Source of the DNA: Corticium candelabrum
Lineage: Eukaryota; Porifera; Homoscleromorpha; Homosclerophorida; Plakinidae
Length of the DNA: 64,000 bases
Assembly: GCF_963422355.1 (NCBI RefSeq)
Contig: NC_085085.1
Location: forward strand, 13,925,485-13,989,484
Direction of reading: 5' to 3'
This document shows, in pieces, positions 25,079 through 37,489 of the stretch; the stretch's first letter is position 1, and the number at the start of each line of letters is the position of its first letter. The translations under genes and the position numbers were made by a program. Under the pieces are notes generated by a model. It was not told the origin of the DNA. It did not search any database and saw only the letters and a program-made list of their open reading frames with translations.

Positions 25079-26705
25079 TAAAGAACATTGAAAACGTGGT
25101 CACCAAAAGTATGTGAACCAATATCTCCAGGAAACAGAGAGAGAGAGATTTTTATCTGGATGTGCAGCATACAGCATCTGAACTGTTGCACCATAGTGCC
25201 TGAATGTGGAGCTAAATGGCTGCCACAATGATGCCCCAGCTCGTTGAGTAGATATAAACTGATAAATTATAAGTAATGACTTGGCTTTGGTGTCAAGCAG
25301 ATCTAGAAGTCATATCCCATAGTGAGTGCACAGTAGCGGTTTGTCCTAATTTAATATATGTACATATCTACCGTTACTATAAGCATAGGGAAGACGGGTT
25401 ACCATTTCGCGTCAGCATTCACATTATACACCATCTGGTAGCCTCATTCAGCTGTGACAGCGGTAGTGTACGTAGGTGTGTCTATGACAGCATACGAAAC
25501 ACACTACGACGAAGACAACTCGAGATAGCGTTTTAATAAAATTTAGTACGAACACGCAATCTGTTCTCGATTCTATCCAAGCGACCCGCTCCGTTCCATC
25601 GCCGAAAATTGTCATAGTACAGTGAACACATACGGGACTGGCTATTTCTCATGGGTCACAGCCGCGCTTCCCTAATGAATGTATTGTTTACTTGTCTCGA
25701 TCCACCCCAAACGAAAGGCGTGAAAGGTAGTCACGCCTCCACTCGCCACTTACGCTCCATGTATTAGCGCATCAGCTGCTAAGCCCGAACATCTCCTTTC
25801 CCCGCTACACCATTGTCTCATTCAACAGTTCTCTAACCACAGTCTCCGCAGCTGGCATCGATCACAACCACTAGTCTATAGCCATCGCCTTCTCACTTTG
25901 GTTGTTGATCGCCACCTGCATCATCATCATCATCATCCCACGCCGCCCCTGAACTCGCAGGTGATGATTCCATCGTGTTTGCTGATGCGGAAATGCCCCC
26001 AGGCTCGAAATCTTGTTTGCGGATATTAGTTAAAGAACTTGTTGTTGGAGATTGTAGCGAACTAGACAGAAATGTAAGAAATGTGCCAGTTGGCGTGTCG
26101 CGCCGCGTGTTGTCGTCACCTCAAGCAACTCCCCCAACACAAAATTGCTGGCAGATTGCGACGTGTGCGACGTCGAGCGAGCCTCGCTGCGTCGACCAGA
26201 ACGATTCCGAGTGCAACGAACACGTCTAGAGAACGAACCCGCGCGTACAGACAGGATAACCACAAGGATACCGGCTTTCGTCATGTCCCAATTTGAATCG
26301 TTAGCAGACTAATGGCGTAAGTATTTAGCACCTCGGTGACCACTTGTTGGGTAGTTGGGTATGATTTATTAAGTGGCAAATTAACGACCCCGCAGTCTGC
26401 TGCCTTAGGCCGTCACCAGATCAGCGCATACACACCTCGTCATCTTCACTCGTATTCACACTCGGAGCTTCCGTTCGCGTCGTCGCGTCGCCTCTCGACT
26501 CCACCTTTGCTACGATACAACAGAGCATCGACACCACCGTTTCTCCTGTTTATTTGTCTTGGCTCAAGTGTGTTTATCGCCGACACTTGAGTGGCAGAAC
26601 GTGTTGGCCGAACTGCCCACATTTGACAGCCTTTTTGCGGCAATAAGGCAACAGAGCGTCGATTCGATCAGTCTCGTGTTCGTGCGTCGTGCTGGTCACT
26701 GCGTT
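25079..26705. other. Intergenic, upstream region of the T-box gene
   Basis: No recognisable exon was found. From about 25560 the DNA becomes clearly richer in GC and CG dinucleotides and stays so through the first T-box exons. An ATC run sits at 25919-25938. A pair of overlapping opposite-strand frames at 25975-26284 is Arg/Ser-rich and of no known family. The 5' leader and promoter of the T-box gene probably lie in 26290-26705. Confidence 0.45.
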
Positions 26706-28868
26706 ATGAATTGTGACACGTCAGTATTGTCTCCGAAAGCTCGAGCATTCTCGGTCACCGCTCTCCTGGCCGAGAGCGGCAGTCCGTCGCGATGCGGCGA
26801 CGGCGAGGAGGAGAGCGGCTTGGATGCGCGCGGGCAGCGTGTGCCGAATTCGTCGTGGCTCACCGGACAGGCGCCGAGCTACTGCCGTCCCGTGTTACCC
26901 ACGCGTTTGTCTTGCTGCTGGGGCTGCGACCCGGTCAACTACGGCGAGTCGTCGAGCCCGGCACTGCAGGTCGGTGCCGGCGTCGTTCCTCATCCGAGAA
27001 TTTCATTGGAAAGCAAAGAGTTATGGCAGTCGTTTCATGCAATCGGTACCGAGATGGTCATCACCAAAGCTGGCAGGTAAAGGCAAACGGCCGCCACGCC
27101 ACGCGTTCTATTCTATCTAATTTTCAATGATTTTCATTCGGACTTTCCTCTGTGTGTGTCAGGAGGATGTTTCCAGCTTTGAAGGTGAATGTGTCGGGTC
27201 TGGATCCGCACGCGAAGTACGTCATACTGGCGGATATCGTGCCTGCAGACAATTGTCGCTACAAGTATCACGACGGAGAGTGGCTCGTGACCGGCAAGGC
27301 ATACCCGGAGATGCCACGACGCATCTATGTGCATCCCGACTCACCGGCGACCGGTACGCACTGGATGACGCAGACGGTATCGTTTCATAAACTCAAGCTT
27401 ACGAACAACGTGTCGGACACGCACAACTATGTGAGTCCTGGCTATTAGCGCCGTAATGCGTGGCTTAAAAGCTTAAGCGTGGGCTGCAAGACGGTAAAGG
27501 CTGGGAAAGGGGCGGTGCGCTTGTTGAATTGCTCTCTCTCTCTGTTGCGTTATTTTGGTGGGCGCGTAGTGGTCATCGCCTTTGGCGTCTCGTGGTCCAC
27601 GTGAGGGAGTCACCTGCAATTCGCACTTCAGTGTCTCATTGTTGGTGTAAATACGAGTAGAACACGTCACGAGTGTCTAGGATTCGCGATATTGACATGG
27701 CGTCGACTTTGCCTTCCAGATTATTCTCAATTCGATGCATCGCTATCAGCCGCGCTTGCACCTCGTGCAGGCCAATAGTCTCTACGAGTTGGGTCGAAAG
27801 CCGTACTTGACGTTCACGTTCCGAGAGACGAGTTTCATTGCCGTGACGGCGTATCAAAACGAGAAGGTGAGACGAGCAGCGCAGGTGGATGCATGATGTT
27901 GATGGACGTTGATGGATGTCAGTTGAGTCAACGATGCGAGACAGCGCGCGACTTAATCGAATTTTGCGCGCCAGTTTGCCAGCGAGTTTTTATCGTTTTA
28001 GATCACACAACTGAAAATAGACAACAATCCGTTTGCCCGAGGATTCAGAGAAGCGAATGGGGGTGGTGGTAAACACGGACCAAAGTAAGTGCACGTGCAC
28101 ACCATCTGTTGTATGTCTGGCGATCAGCTGTGTTCACGTGCAGACGGTCGCGAGAGCGGAGCCAGTCGGTCGAGTTTAGTAACTCCAAGAGGTCTAAACA
28201 CCAGACATTGGTCAGTGACGGCAACGAGGAGGTGGATACAGGTATATATACTGTTGGTTGGAAATCTCTATTGTGGTTGGTCGATGACGTATGACCTGTT
28301 GGATATTGTAGAGACCAATGCAAATAGTAGTGATCAGGAGAGCTCCAGCGGGGGCAAGGTGATTGGTGGCTCTCTGGGTTGCAGAGTGTTGAGCGTTGAT
28401 TGTCTTGTGGGACGAAACAAGGGCAGCCAGATTAGAGAGAGCAGAAGCTTGACTGGATCGCCTGTACATCATCAGTCGCCTGCCTTTACTTCGTTTGGTA
28501 GCAGAGGACACATTGAGTTGTCGTCTTCATCACCGTGGTCGAAGTGTAGTCCGAGTGAGACCTGTTCTGCTTCGTCCAACAGTCTGACCAGCAGGAGTCC
28601 TGGCGATGGGAGCACGGGTGATGATATTGCATCGTTACAGTCTCTCATCAAAGGCATCACATCTGGGCAGAGACCAAGGGATGGTTTGTCGTCTCATCCA
28701 GTATTTAGATTTCAGTCGCCGATGAAAACTGGAGGAGCATCACCAGTTTCTTACTCTCCGCCTTTCTTGGGTTCCCAGACGTTGGTATCAGGCTGGTACA
28801 GTCATGGATGCAGAGAACTGGCTTATCATGGTCATTCATCCAGTACCCTATACCCTGTCTGTATGTGA
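26706..28868 (+). CDS. T-box transcription factor with N-terminal eh1 motif
   Basis: Six exons (26706-27076, 27163-27430, 27720-27866, 28002-28084, 28144-28241, 28312-28868) join in frame to 507 codons. Residues 1-25 contain [11 protein letters not shown], an engrailed-homology-1 (Groucho-binding) motif as in Tbx1/15/18/20-type proteins. The T-box (about 105-290) reads [96 protein letters not shown] and [10 protein letters not shown] basic KRSRERS nuclear-localisation-like patch follows, then a long Ser/Gly-rich tail. Parts of the T-box look like Tbx2/3 and Tbx4/5 and the N-terminus like Tbx1/15/20, so I leave the subfamily open. The start is the first ATG in the open frame, placed just ahead of the eh1 motif. 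Confidence 0.9.
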
Positions 28869-29700
28869 TGACTACAGATCAGAAGTTGATTGACAGAATG
28901 CCCTGTGGGCACGTTTGAGTTGAACATTTTATAGTTTCTGACTCCAACTGTTATATGATGTGTTTCATGGGCTGGGTATTCCCGTTCTTTGGACACAGAA
29001 GATGCTTCTAGAGATGTTTGTTTATTTGGTAATGTGTCATCATGGTGCTGCCACATGATGCAGGTGCAACCTTTAATCAGTGATTGGTTTGACTACCAAT
29101 AGAGCAGTGCTAATGACTATATTGTTAATGAACAGTGGAAATTACGTGATGGATGTCTATTTATAAAGTTAGTAAACACCCTGGACAATAAAATGGGCTG
29201 GTATAGTTGTGTTCCACACACATGAACACCAGGCACACTAATAAGTATACGCTATACATCAATAGGTAGGAGGACGGGTGGCTGTCTGGAAACAGCAGAC
29301 GCGCATGGGGACAACACTTGGTTAACGGGTTCGCAACAAGGTGTGGAAGGAACAGATGTTCAACAGCAACAGATGGATGGACGTTTCCTACAAGTAGCTA
29401 AAAACAGGGTTAAGTGCAACATGAGACAAAAGATAAAATGCAACAGACAATTAACTTAACACAAAATGTATACAGTACCCTACCATACTGTTCCTAAAAG
29501 TAGGCCCGACGAACACGATGTTAGGAACGTGTGCGTGTTATTGAACAATGAATGAGACTTCTTGGATAAAACAGTACAGTACAATAAGAAATGTCGCTTC
29601 TAATGGTACTGTATACTGTATACTGTACATGTTTGGCGCGGTATCGGTATGCGGTACTACGAGTGTGGCGGGCGTAAACTATCGAAGTCACGTGAGCAAC
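28869..29700. other. Intergenic, T-box 3' region and SLC13 upstream
   Basis: No exon was recognised. The T-box 3' untranslated region probably ends soon after 29187. An in-frame ATG at 29548 could extend the SLC13 protein by 51 residues, but the stretch does not resemble a family N-terminus. Confidence 0.5.
29187..29192 (+). promoter_or_regulatory. Candidate polyadenylation signal AATAAA for the T-box gene
   Basis: This is the first canonical AATAAA downstream of the T-box stop codon, 319 bp away. Confidence 0.4.
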
Positions 29701-32700
29701 ATGGACGCAGATTCTGCAGAATTGTTGGAGACAGATGAGTCGGTTGATAATGATAACCGTTCTACGGTGAAAAAGCGTCCATATGGTCGCTATCTTCGCA
29801 ATTGGCGGTATTTGGTGGTAGCAGGCGCGCCAGTGGTTTTCTCACCACTACTTTTTCTAGTCGACACAAAGGCAAGTTAGAGATTAAAGATGATGACATC
29901 GTGTCTGTACTATTTCTTAGCGGTTTTTCATTTTTGTTGTAAGCCCGCGCGTAGTGAGGACTCACACGATGATTGCAACTGCTTGCATGCAGATGTTGTC
30001 TATTCTCTGTGTATAGCCTCTGGCCGGAAGAGCTGGATATGTTGTCTGTGTGATGGCTGTTTATTGGATGACGGAGGCTTGTCCAATCGCCGCGACCGCT
30101 CTTCTTCCTATTGTCTTGTATCCTCTGTTGGGAGTGATGAGCTCTACGAGAGCGTGTTCTAACTATTTGAGAGACGGCAATGCTCTTTTTCTTGCTGGTC
30201 TCGTTGTTGCTGTGGCGTTTGAGAGATGGAATCTTCACAAGAGGATAGCACTGAGGGTTTTGCTGCTTGTGGGGACCAAGCCAAAATGGTAGAGCAGTCT
30301 TCGAACAGTTGCATGTCAGTGTATCCAATACGTACTGTAGTTGCATGATGATTCTTTCTATTCTAGGCTGCTGTGCGGATTTATGGCAACAACAGCGTTT
30401 CTTTCTATGTGGATTAGTAACACTGCTACTACTGCTATGATGCTGCCCATAGTACAGGCTGTACTCAATGGTATATATACATAGGCCATATTGCAATATG
30501 GTCCGAGTTGTTTGTATGCTTTTAGTTGATTAATTAAAATGGAACAATTGTCTGTTTCTTGTCGGTTCCACATAGAGGGCATTTATTCTACTTTTTTTGT
30601 AAAAGGAAGACAAGAATGGGTTTTCAGACCTACACTTGACAAATGTTCCACTTGTAGATATTAATAATTATTGCACTGTAGCATTAACCGTATTTATTCA
30701 ATCAGGAGGATAACTATTATAAAATGTTATGCCAATAATAATAATAATGAGTATACTGCATTGGCCATTGATCAAGTGATCGAGTGGCATCTCTGATTAA
30801 TAATTATTGGAGAACACAAACACATCAAGAAATTCAAAGAAACAAGATGGATTATAAAATATGAACTTTGAATGAATAAATGAATGAATTTTATTTTAGG
30901 TGTGGTGTGTGTATGTACATGTGTGTGTATGTGCTGCGTACTCGATAAGTGCAATGTATATACAAATGTACGTGTAATGTAATTTTGTGTTAACACAGAA
31001 CTAAAGAATGAAGACAGCGGTTCGTCTGATGTGACATCGGAAAATAGAGAACAAACTATGGAGACAAACATTGATGAACCAAGATACAGTCATAGCACAA
31101 GCAACTCTGTGCAACAGCAACAAGATAGCAACAGCCGCACATCACCATTGTCAACTGATTTAATAATAACAGAGTCCAGTGATATAGACAATTACAGGTC
31201 GTGTTTCAAATTGTTAATGAGTACATCTAATATCTCAACAGTCATTTTGTTTATGTAGCTCTACGGCATCGTCTTCTATGAAAGAATCCAAGGTTTGATT
31301 TGGTGTTCTACTAAGTACTAGTTGTAACTTGTCGGTACAAATTAGGTTAACGTTGTCTCTAATCTTGAATTCTTTTATATTTTATTATGATGTAAGAAAG
31401 TTTCTACTTGTATGTACTCAACTGGCATGAAATGTGTAGCAGTAAGTTAATTGAGATTAAAAACAGTAAATGGCAGACAGAAATCTGCAAGGTCATACCA
31501 GATAAAGAATCTTAGATGCATTACTATGAGACTAAGTTAGATGAATGTAGTGCAGATTAGATAATGTAAGTGAATGTTGTGGTTCACAATGTTGATGCTG
31601 ACGTTGATGCTGACGCTGGAATAGGATTCATTTCTATTCCAGCATCAGCGTCAACGTCGGCGTCAGTGTCAATATTGTGAACCAGGCTTTAGTGTACATA
31701 AATGAAGATTACTGCATCATCTACTTTGTTTTAGTTTTATGTAGTAATTTTGGATAACTATACTATAGTTTGGATTTAGATGGTGGTGACGTTGATGAAC
31801 AATGAGACATATTTTAAGATACTGAGACTGTAGGTTAGTTAATGTGCCATCACTGCAACTTGTTTTTCAGGCTTTTCTTCATTGTGCTAAAGCTTTCATG
31901 CTTGGCATTGCATATGCCGCTAATCTCGGTGGAACTGCAACTTTGACTGGGACAGGTCCGAATATTATTCTTAGAGGAGAAATCGACAGGTATAATTTAG
32001 CAATGAACACTTACAGCAGCAAAGCATTGCTATGTTTTCTGAAGTGTGAAGATGGAAGGGGGAGGAGGAGGGAGGAAGAGAGATGGAGAGAGGGGGGAAG
32101 ATGGAGGGCGAGAAGAGATTTTTATGTTTATTGTGTGGTATTTTATATAGTTCCTGAATCAGAAAATGTCTCGTAGACGTCTTGCATGGTACATTATGTC
32201 ACCCATTGAGTTTAATTAATACATATATTTCTAGCATAAATGGTGGAACTAAAATTGGATTGAATGTCTTAATAGGAGATTTCCTTCTGGTCCCGGTATA
32301 GATTTTGGGAAGTGGTTTTTGATGGCATTTCCCAATATGCTACTTTTGGTGATCTTTGCTTGGGTCTACTTGTGTCTTCTGTACTTCTACAATTGGTAAC
32401 GTAAACTCTACAGCTTTGTTTGGTTATTACAGTTTTGTGTGACATATTCTGCATGTCTACTAGGAAACAGTGTTGCTCACCAAAGCTGTTTGCTTGTTTA
32501 CGCTGTAACCAGGACAGCACATCTCCTTTAATAGATAGGAGAGAATCGCCTGTAGCACTTAGATCATTTTCTGGAATCATACAAGAAGAATACAAAAAGT
32601 TGGGACCCATCAAGTAATCATGAGTGCTTAAATCATACTCTCTTATTAAAAGTGAAATTATATTGGTTGTGTGGTTAGGTTTGCAGAAGTAGTTGTACTG

Positions 32701-33761
32701 ATTGATTTTATTGTGCTGGCAATCTTATGGCTGACAAGAAATCCCGTGTGGTCAGACTTTTTTCCCAAAGACAAAGATTGTCACAGGTTGCAGATTCTCT
32801 TATAACAAATAGTGAATCAGTGTATCCAACATGACGTTGTTTAGTTTGGCAACTGATACTACTGCTGCCATGTTGATGTGTTTTATCTTATTTGTTTTTC
32901 CATCTCACTGGAGAATTTCTTCTGACACTGAAAGAGGTATACTTAGTTTATATGTCCATGTACACTAGTTGAATTTCTTTTGCTCCTGCATGACTGCATG
33001 TTGTGCTGTTTGCTTAGGAAGGAGTGTTTCTGCACCAGTGCCAAGACTTTTGGATTGGAAGTCTGTTGAGAAGAATCTTCCGTGGGGCGTTCTTATATTG
33101 ATGGGAGGAGGATTTGCAATGGCAGATGGCTGTGAAGTATTAAAAACAACTTTTGCTGTGTGAATGATTGATTATATTGTGTTGTGTTTCAGGTATCTGG
33201 TTTGTCTGATGTCATTGGCACTCAGTTTAAATCAATAATTGCTCTTTCTCCTTCAACGGTTGCATTTCTTGTTTCTATCATAGTTGCAATGGTTACTGAA
33301 GTTACTGCCAATGTCGCAACTACAACCTTGTTTCTTCCCATTCTGTCTGATGTGGTACGGTAGATATCATTTGATTTTCTCTCACTTTCGGTACAGTAAT
33401 TATGTGTTTGTAGGCTGTTACAGCAGGTCTTAATCCATTGCTTTTGATGATTCCTGCAACGATTGCTGCTTCTTTTGCTTTCATGCTTCCTGTGGCAACT
33501 CCACCAAATGCTATGGTATTTTCGTCAGGACATCTCAAGGTTCATGATATGGTGCGCAATGTCTTTTTATATCCAAGGTAGGGGTGCAAGTGATTAATGC
33601 ATGGTTTTTATATATGTCAGGTCATGGCTGGGTTTGTGATGAACATTGTATCTGTGTCAGTTACAAGCTTCTCATTAAATACAATAGGCTATGCTCTATT
33701 TGATCTTGGCTCATTTCCTTCATGGGCAAATGGAACTTATGTTGCCAACAGAACGTGTTGA
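29701..33761 (+). CDS. SLC13-family sodium-coupled dicarboxylate/citrate or sulfate carrier
   Basis: The multi-exon model begins [16 protein letters not shown] at 29701 and ends [10 protein letters not shown] at 33761. Family blocks are [64 protein letters not shown] (first SNT motif), [53 protein letters not shown] (second SNT position) and [18 protein letters not shown]. About eleven or twelve membrane spans are expected at the plasma membrane. A hydrophilic loop near 31000-31200 is rich in Ser, Asp and Gln. Intron 1 (29872-30016) needs a GC donor (AAG|GCAAGT) to keep frame. The second SNT motif reads Ala-Asn-Val, whereas Ser-Asn-Val is usual in animal members. A hairpin element sits in an intron. 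Substrate cannot be told from sequence. Confidence 0.9.
31581..31683. repeat. Perfect-loop hairpin element (about 45-bp arms)
   Basis: The sequence starting GGTTCACAATGTTGATGCTG is nearly the reverse complement of the end (GTGTCAATATTGTGAACC), with a loop near 31622-31633. Arms contain repeated GATGCTGACG words. It lies in an SLC13 intron, with nothing coding. It looks like a minimal foldback element. Confidence 0.8.
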
Positions 33762-33879
33762 TAGACTGTAGTGTGTCTAGAATTTGAGATAGTGTAATTA
33801 TTTACTATTAGTTGATTATTTTGGTACTTCTTAGAACTTTATCTCTTTGGTTTGTGGACTATTGTCATTTAGTCAGATT

Positions 33880-34960
33880 GTTTCTTCTAGATTTTAAAAT
33901 TGCGGACGGCGAGAATTGAACCAAGGCACGTTCAACGGAAACTGGAGCCTATGATTGAACTAGGCTCGAGTATCCAGCCAGTTGTCTCCCCTAAGGAGGA
34001 GAAAGACTGAGCCTATGACGCACTGAGCGGGGAGGTTAGAACGAACCCACAAACCCCTCAGCCTACTTGCCTGTTCAAACGTGCTACTGCACTCTGTAGG
34101 CTCACCATCCTAGGCTCCAGTGTCTAGCGGGTCAGAGGCTCTGATTACCGAGAGCCGTATATACGGCTCTGAATACTGTATTACAGGTACAGTACCAGTG
34201 TCATAGGGTAATTTCTCCCACCTCTGGGGGAGTAGCACGCTAAGGGTAACGCCTGGGGGGTTGCGCGCTGGTGTAAAACCTACTGCGTGATGTCTCCAGG
34301 TTAATTGTTACTCCATTACGAATTTTGAACTGGCTCGTCAATGGCCACTGAACAGGATTATTTTGACATTCTACATTACAAGCAGTGCAAGGAGGAAGCG
34401 GTAAGGAAAGCAAGATTAGAATGCTCAGTGTAGTAGTTGCTTGGCTGCAAACAGCTGATCTAAGCTACCTTCTTTCGACAGACTTTAACGGCCTCCAGCA
34501 GGCTCTTAATGCCGACAAGATTTGACAGACAATGAGAAACGAAAAATCGGAGACAAGGCTGCACGCATCTGGGTGACATAGGTCGCGAGTAAGGACAGGA
34601 ATGCGAGGTATCCAACGACTTGAATCCTCACGAAATTGGTCAAACATTTTGGTTTGCACCACGTTTATCTGGATCCGCTACTGGTAAGCCTCTAGGGTAG
34701 CAGCTCCAGGATGGAATTAATCCTGCAAACTAGGCAGGAGGAAGTTCTGCCCGTGAAGGCGGAAATTTTACCTCAAGGACACACTCTTCGGAAGGAAGAC
34801 TGATAATAAATTTTTTTAGGACAGCAACTCCGGCGGAGGTTTTAGGGCCTGATCTCTTGTGGAGGTTCTGCGCGGGGGAGACTGTACCCTGTGACACCGG
34901 GATCCTGTTGTGCAGTGACTGCACGCCTGCGCGTAGAAAATTCTCCCAAATACTCTGTCT
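33880..34960. repeat. Repeat-like non-coding block between SLC13 and the sulfatase
   Basis: Base composition is higher in GC than in the flanks. ACTGGAGCCTA at 33941 is repeated in inverted form (TAGGCTCCAGT) near 34112. A perfect 20-bp palindrome AGAGCCGTATATACGGCTCT lies at 34151-34170. At 33900-33922 the minus strand resembles the 3' end of a tRNA (GGTTCAATTC with CGTCCGCA), but the T stem has mismatches and no matching 5' half was found, so a tRNA-derived SINE remnant is possible. Two minus-strand frames (34465-34662, 34730-34924) show no known domain. I infer an old interspersed repeat. Confidence 0.4.
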
Positions 34961-35275
34961 AAGTTCATATGCACATGAAGAGTAGATCGATGTTCATACT
35001 AAATAGATAGAGTACGTTTAATTAAAAAACCCACATAGATCTCTAGATGGTGCAACTCTGTAACTTGAAATAATAAATATTCTAGGGCTTTCAATTCCAG
35101 CTTCTATTGTGCATGCATGCAGGATCTCGCGGTTCTTGCACACAGACTACTATAGGGTAGAACATGTGACCATCTCGTTCACAGACGGTCACGTGTACCA
35201 GCTAGTGATCTGTACACTAAGTGAGTAAGACGAACGCCCAGCAAATATTGAGTAGAAGTCCGGTACACGAGCGAT

Positions 35276-36781
35276 ATGAGCGGTCGAATTCTGGTAAGTC
35301 TAAAGCAGCCCAACTTCGGAATTAATTTAGGTCTCGTGCGTCATCAAGCTAGTAAAGTTAACTTTTCCTTGTAGAACGTTGTAGTCGCGCTACTGTCACT
35401 GACACGTTCCTCTCACGTTGTGGCTGCCGTTGTCCGTCCGAATATCTTGTTTATTCTGGCAGACGATTTAGGGTATGGTGACCTTGGTACGTACCCTAAT
35501 CCTAACACCACACATGGCCACATACTCACGCCCAAACTCGACGAACTCGCGACGCAATCAATGCGTTTCACCGATGCGTATGCTGGCGCTCCCGTCTGTG
35601 CTCCATCTCGTTGCACTCTGATGACCGGCAGACACACCGGCCATTGCACAGTCAGGTCGAATGGACCCATACTCAATGCGAGTGACGTCACCGTCGCCAC
35701 TGTGTTGCAAGAGGCCGGTTACCATACAGCTCTGGTTGGAAAATGGGGACTAGGCGACAACGCGTCCGTTGCTGCTCCGAATGAAAAGGGATTTGATTAT
35801 TTCTATGGTTACACGAGTCAAGAAAACGCTCACAACTACTACCCTCCCTTTCTCTGGCTCGATCATCAACAAAATATGATACCACAAAACAAAAATGCTT
35901 CTAAGGAAAGCTGTGGCTCTCCATTGACCAAGAATTGTGTGTGGGCTCAGGACCTTTTTATAAACAAGACGATGGACTTGCTGGAAAAGTTTGCAGCTAC
36001 CCCTGATCGACCATTCTATCTGTTTCTTTCATTCACCACACCTCACGCTGGTGCAATCGGATCTGATGGAGAAACGGGTGTTCCTGCTCCCGAGGAGCTG
36101 CAACCCTATTCTCAACATCAAGACTGGCCCGAAGTCGAGCGAGACTTTGCATCCGTCATTACATTGCAAGATCAACAAGTTGGCCTTGTCCTCGAGCATC
36201 TTCAGAAACTGAAACTTGAGCAGAACACCGTCGTATTCTTTGCAAGTGACAATGGAGCACACAATGAAGGACATCACAACTACCAGTTCTTTGAAAGCTC
36301 TGGACCGCTGAGAGGATATAAACGCAGTCTACACGAGGGCGGCATACGTAGCCCTCTTCTTGTTCGATGGCCTAATGTTGCAAAAGCAGGTACGGTCTCC
36401 AAACAGCAATGGGGATTCTGGGATTTCCTTCCAACAGCGGCCGAAATTGCTGGCATTAATAGAAATTCTCTGCCACCTCGTTTAGATGGATATTCGATGG
36501 TACCGACTCTTAAGGGAATGACACAAGCTCAGCCAGAATATAACTATGTTGAATATTGTCATCCCAACGAAGACAAAAAAGGCTGGGGTCAGACAGTGAG
36601 GTTTGGCGATTGGAAAGCAGTGAGGCTAACTAGTGGACAAGGTCATATAGAACTGTATAACTTGGCGACCGATATTAGTGAGACAAATGACATATCTAGC
36701 AAGCAGCCCGAACAAGTCAAGATGGCTGCAAAGTACATGGATGAAGCACACGTGACGGGTAACTACTGTAACGGACACTAA
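35276..36781 (+). CDS. Secreted sulfatase (arylsulfatase-type, bacterial-like)
   Basis: Two exons, 35276-35293 and 35375-36781, encode about 475 residues. The start MSGRILNVVVALLSLTRSSH is a signal peptide split by the only intron. The catalytic domain begins RPNILFILADDLGYGDLG (metal-binding Asp pair). The formylglycine motif is CAPSRCTLMTGRHTGH, the Cys being the residue oxidised by SUMF1-type enzymes. GKWGLG, TTPHAG, FASDNGAHNEGHH (metal-binding Asp-Asn) and KRSLHEGGIRSPLLVRWP follow. All active-site features look intact, so a sulfate-ester hydrolase acting on glycans in the secretory path, lysosome or outside is likely. The overall pattern (AYAGAPVCAPSRCTLMTG) is closer to bacterial marine-polysaccharide sulfatases than to vertebrate ARSA/ARSB. 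The long second exon has no introns. Confidence 0.92.
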
Positions 36782-37489
36782 TGGAACACTGCAGTTTCTA
36801 ATTTCCGTTTTGCATCGAGGTAGACTTTCTCTCATGTTTTGTATCAATTGTCACTTGACTTGGTATCAACTGTAAACCTAGTCATACTCTATTATGTCAT
36901 TAACAATGTACCTATACTAAGGTTTTTTGTTTAATTAACGTTTGCTGGATAATAATCTAATATTATCGAGTAGCTAGGGAGGATGTTTGCCCAACTCCGT
37001 GATCTCTAACTTGGAATGAAACAGACCTGTCTTGTTTGGCTGGTTGTCCAATTGGCAGTATGATAGGTGTGCACTGTGCTCTTTGAATGGGCCAGTGTAA
37101 GTTACCGCTAGGGCCGGTACCGCAAAAGAATGGAAAGTAGACAGTGATAGTAGTAGGTGGTGTTCATCTGTCACGTTCATCTAACCTCTAGCCACTTGTA
37201 ATAAATAGTCTTCTCCTAGTCGACGGAGTCGTGCAGTTTTGTTTACGTCAGTAATTGGTTTTTGTCCTGAATTTGCATGCCACAAAAGCAAACTTCAATA
37301 ATTATACTTTTCCTCCGTTCTCGATATAATCTAGCACTCTTCTGACGCCTTTCAGAAGACCAGAAAAGGTGCCCTTTACTCTTTAGGCTGTTACGAGAAC
37401 ACTTGACGAGTGTACACCAATGTCTGCCCACTCGATTCGCGGACGTCCAGGAAACCGAGGCTCTGGCTCACGTGCTTCCGCTCCCTAAC
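36782..37489. other. Intergenic between sulfatase and LACC1 copy 1
   Basis: I see no exon here. The sulfatase 3' region and the promoter of the next gene must fall in this gap. The open frame of the LACC1 gene extends back to 37403 but has no ATG before 37490. Confidence 0.5.

Noticed and set aside
26030-26284. 84-codon Arg/Ser-rich minus frame with a signal-like start
   Set aside because: It overlaps another open frame on the plus strand in GC-rich upstream DNA of the T-box gene. Both are expected by chance there.
33900-33922. Possible tRNA gene on the minus strand
   Set aside because: Only the T-loop and acceptor-like end match; the T stem has mismatches and no D arm or anticodon arm follows.
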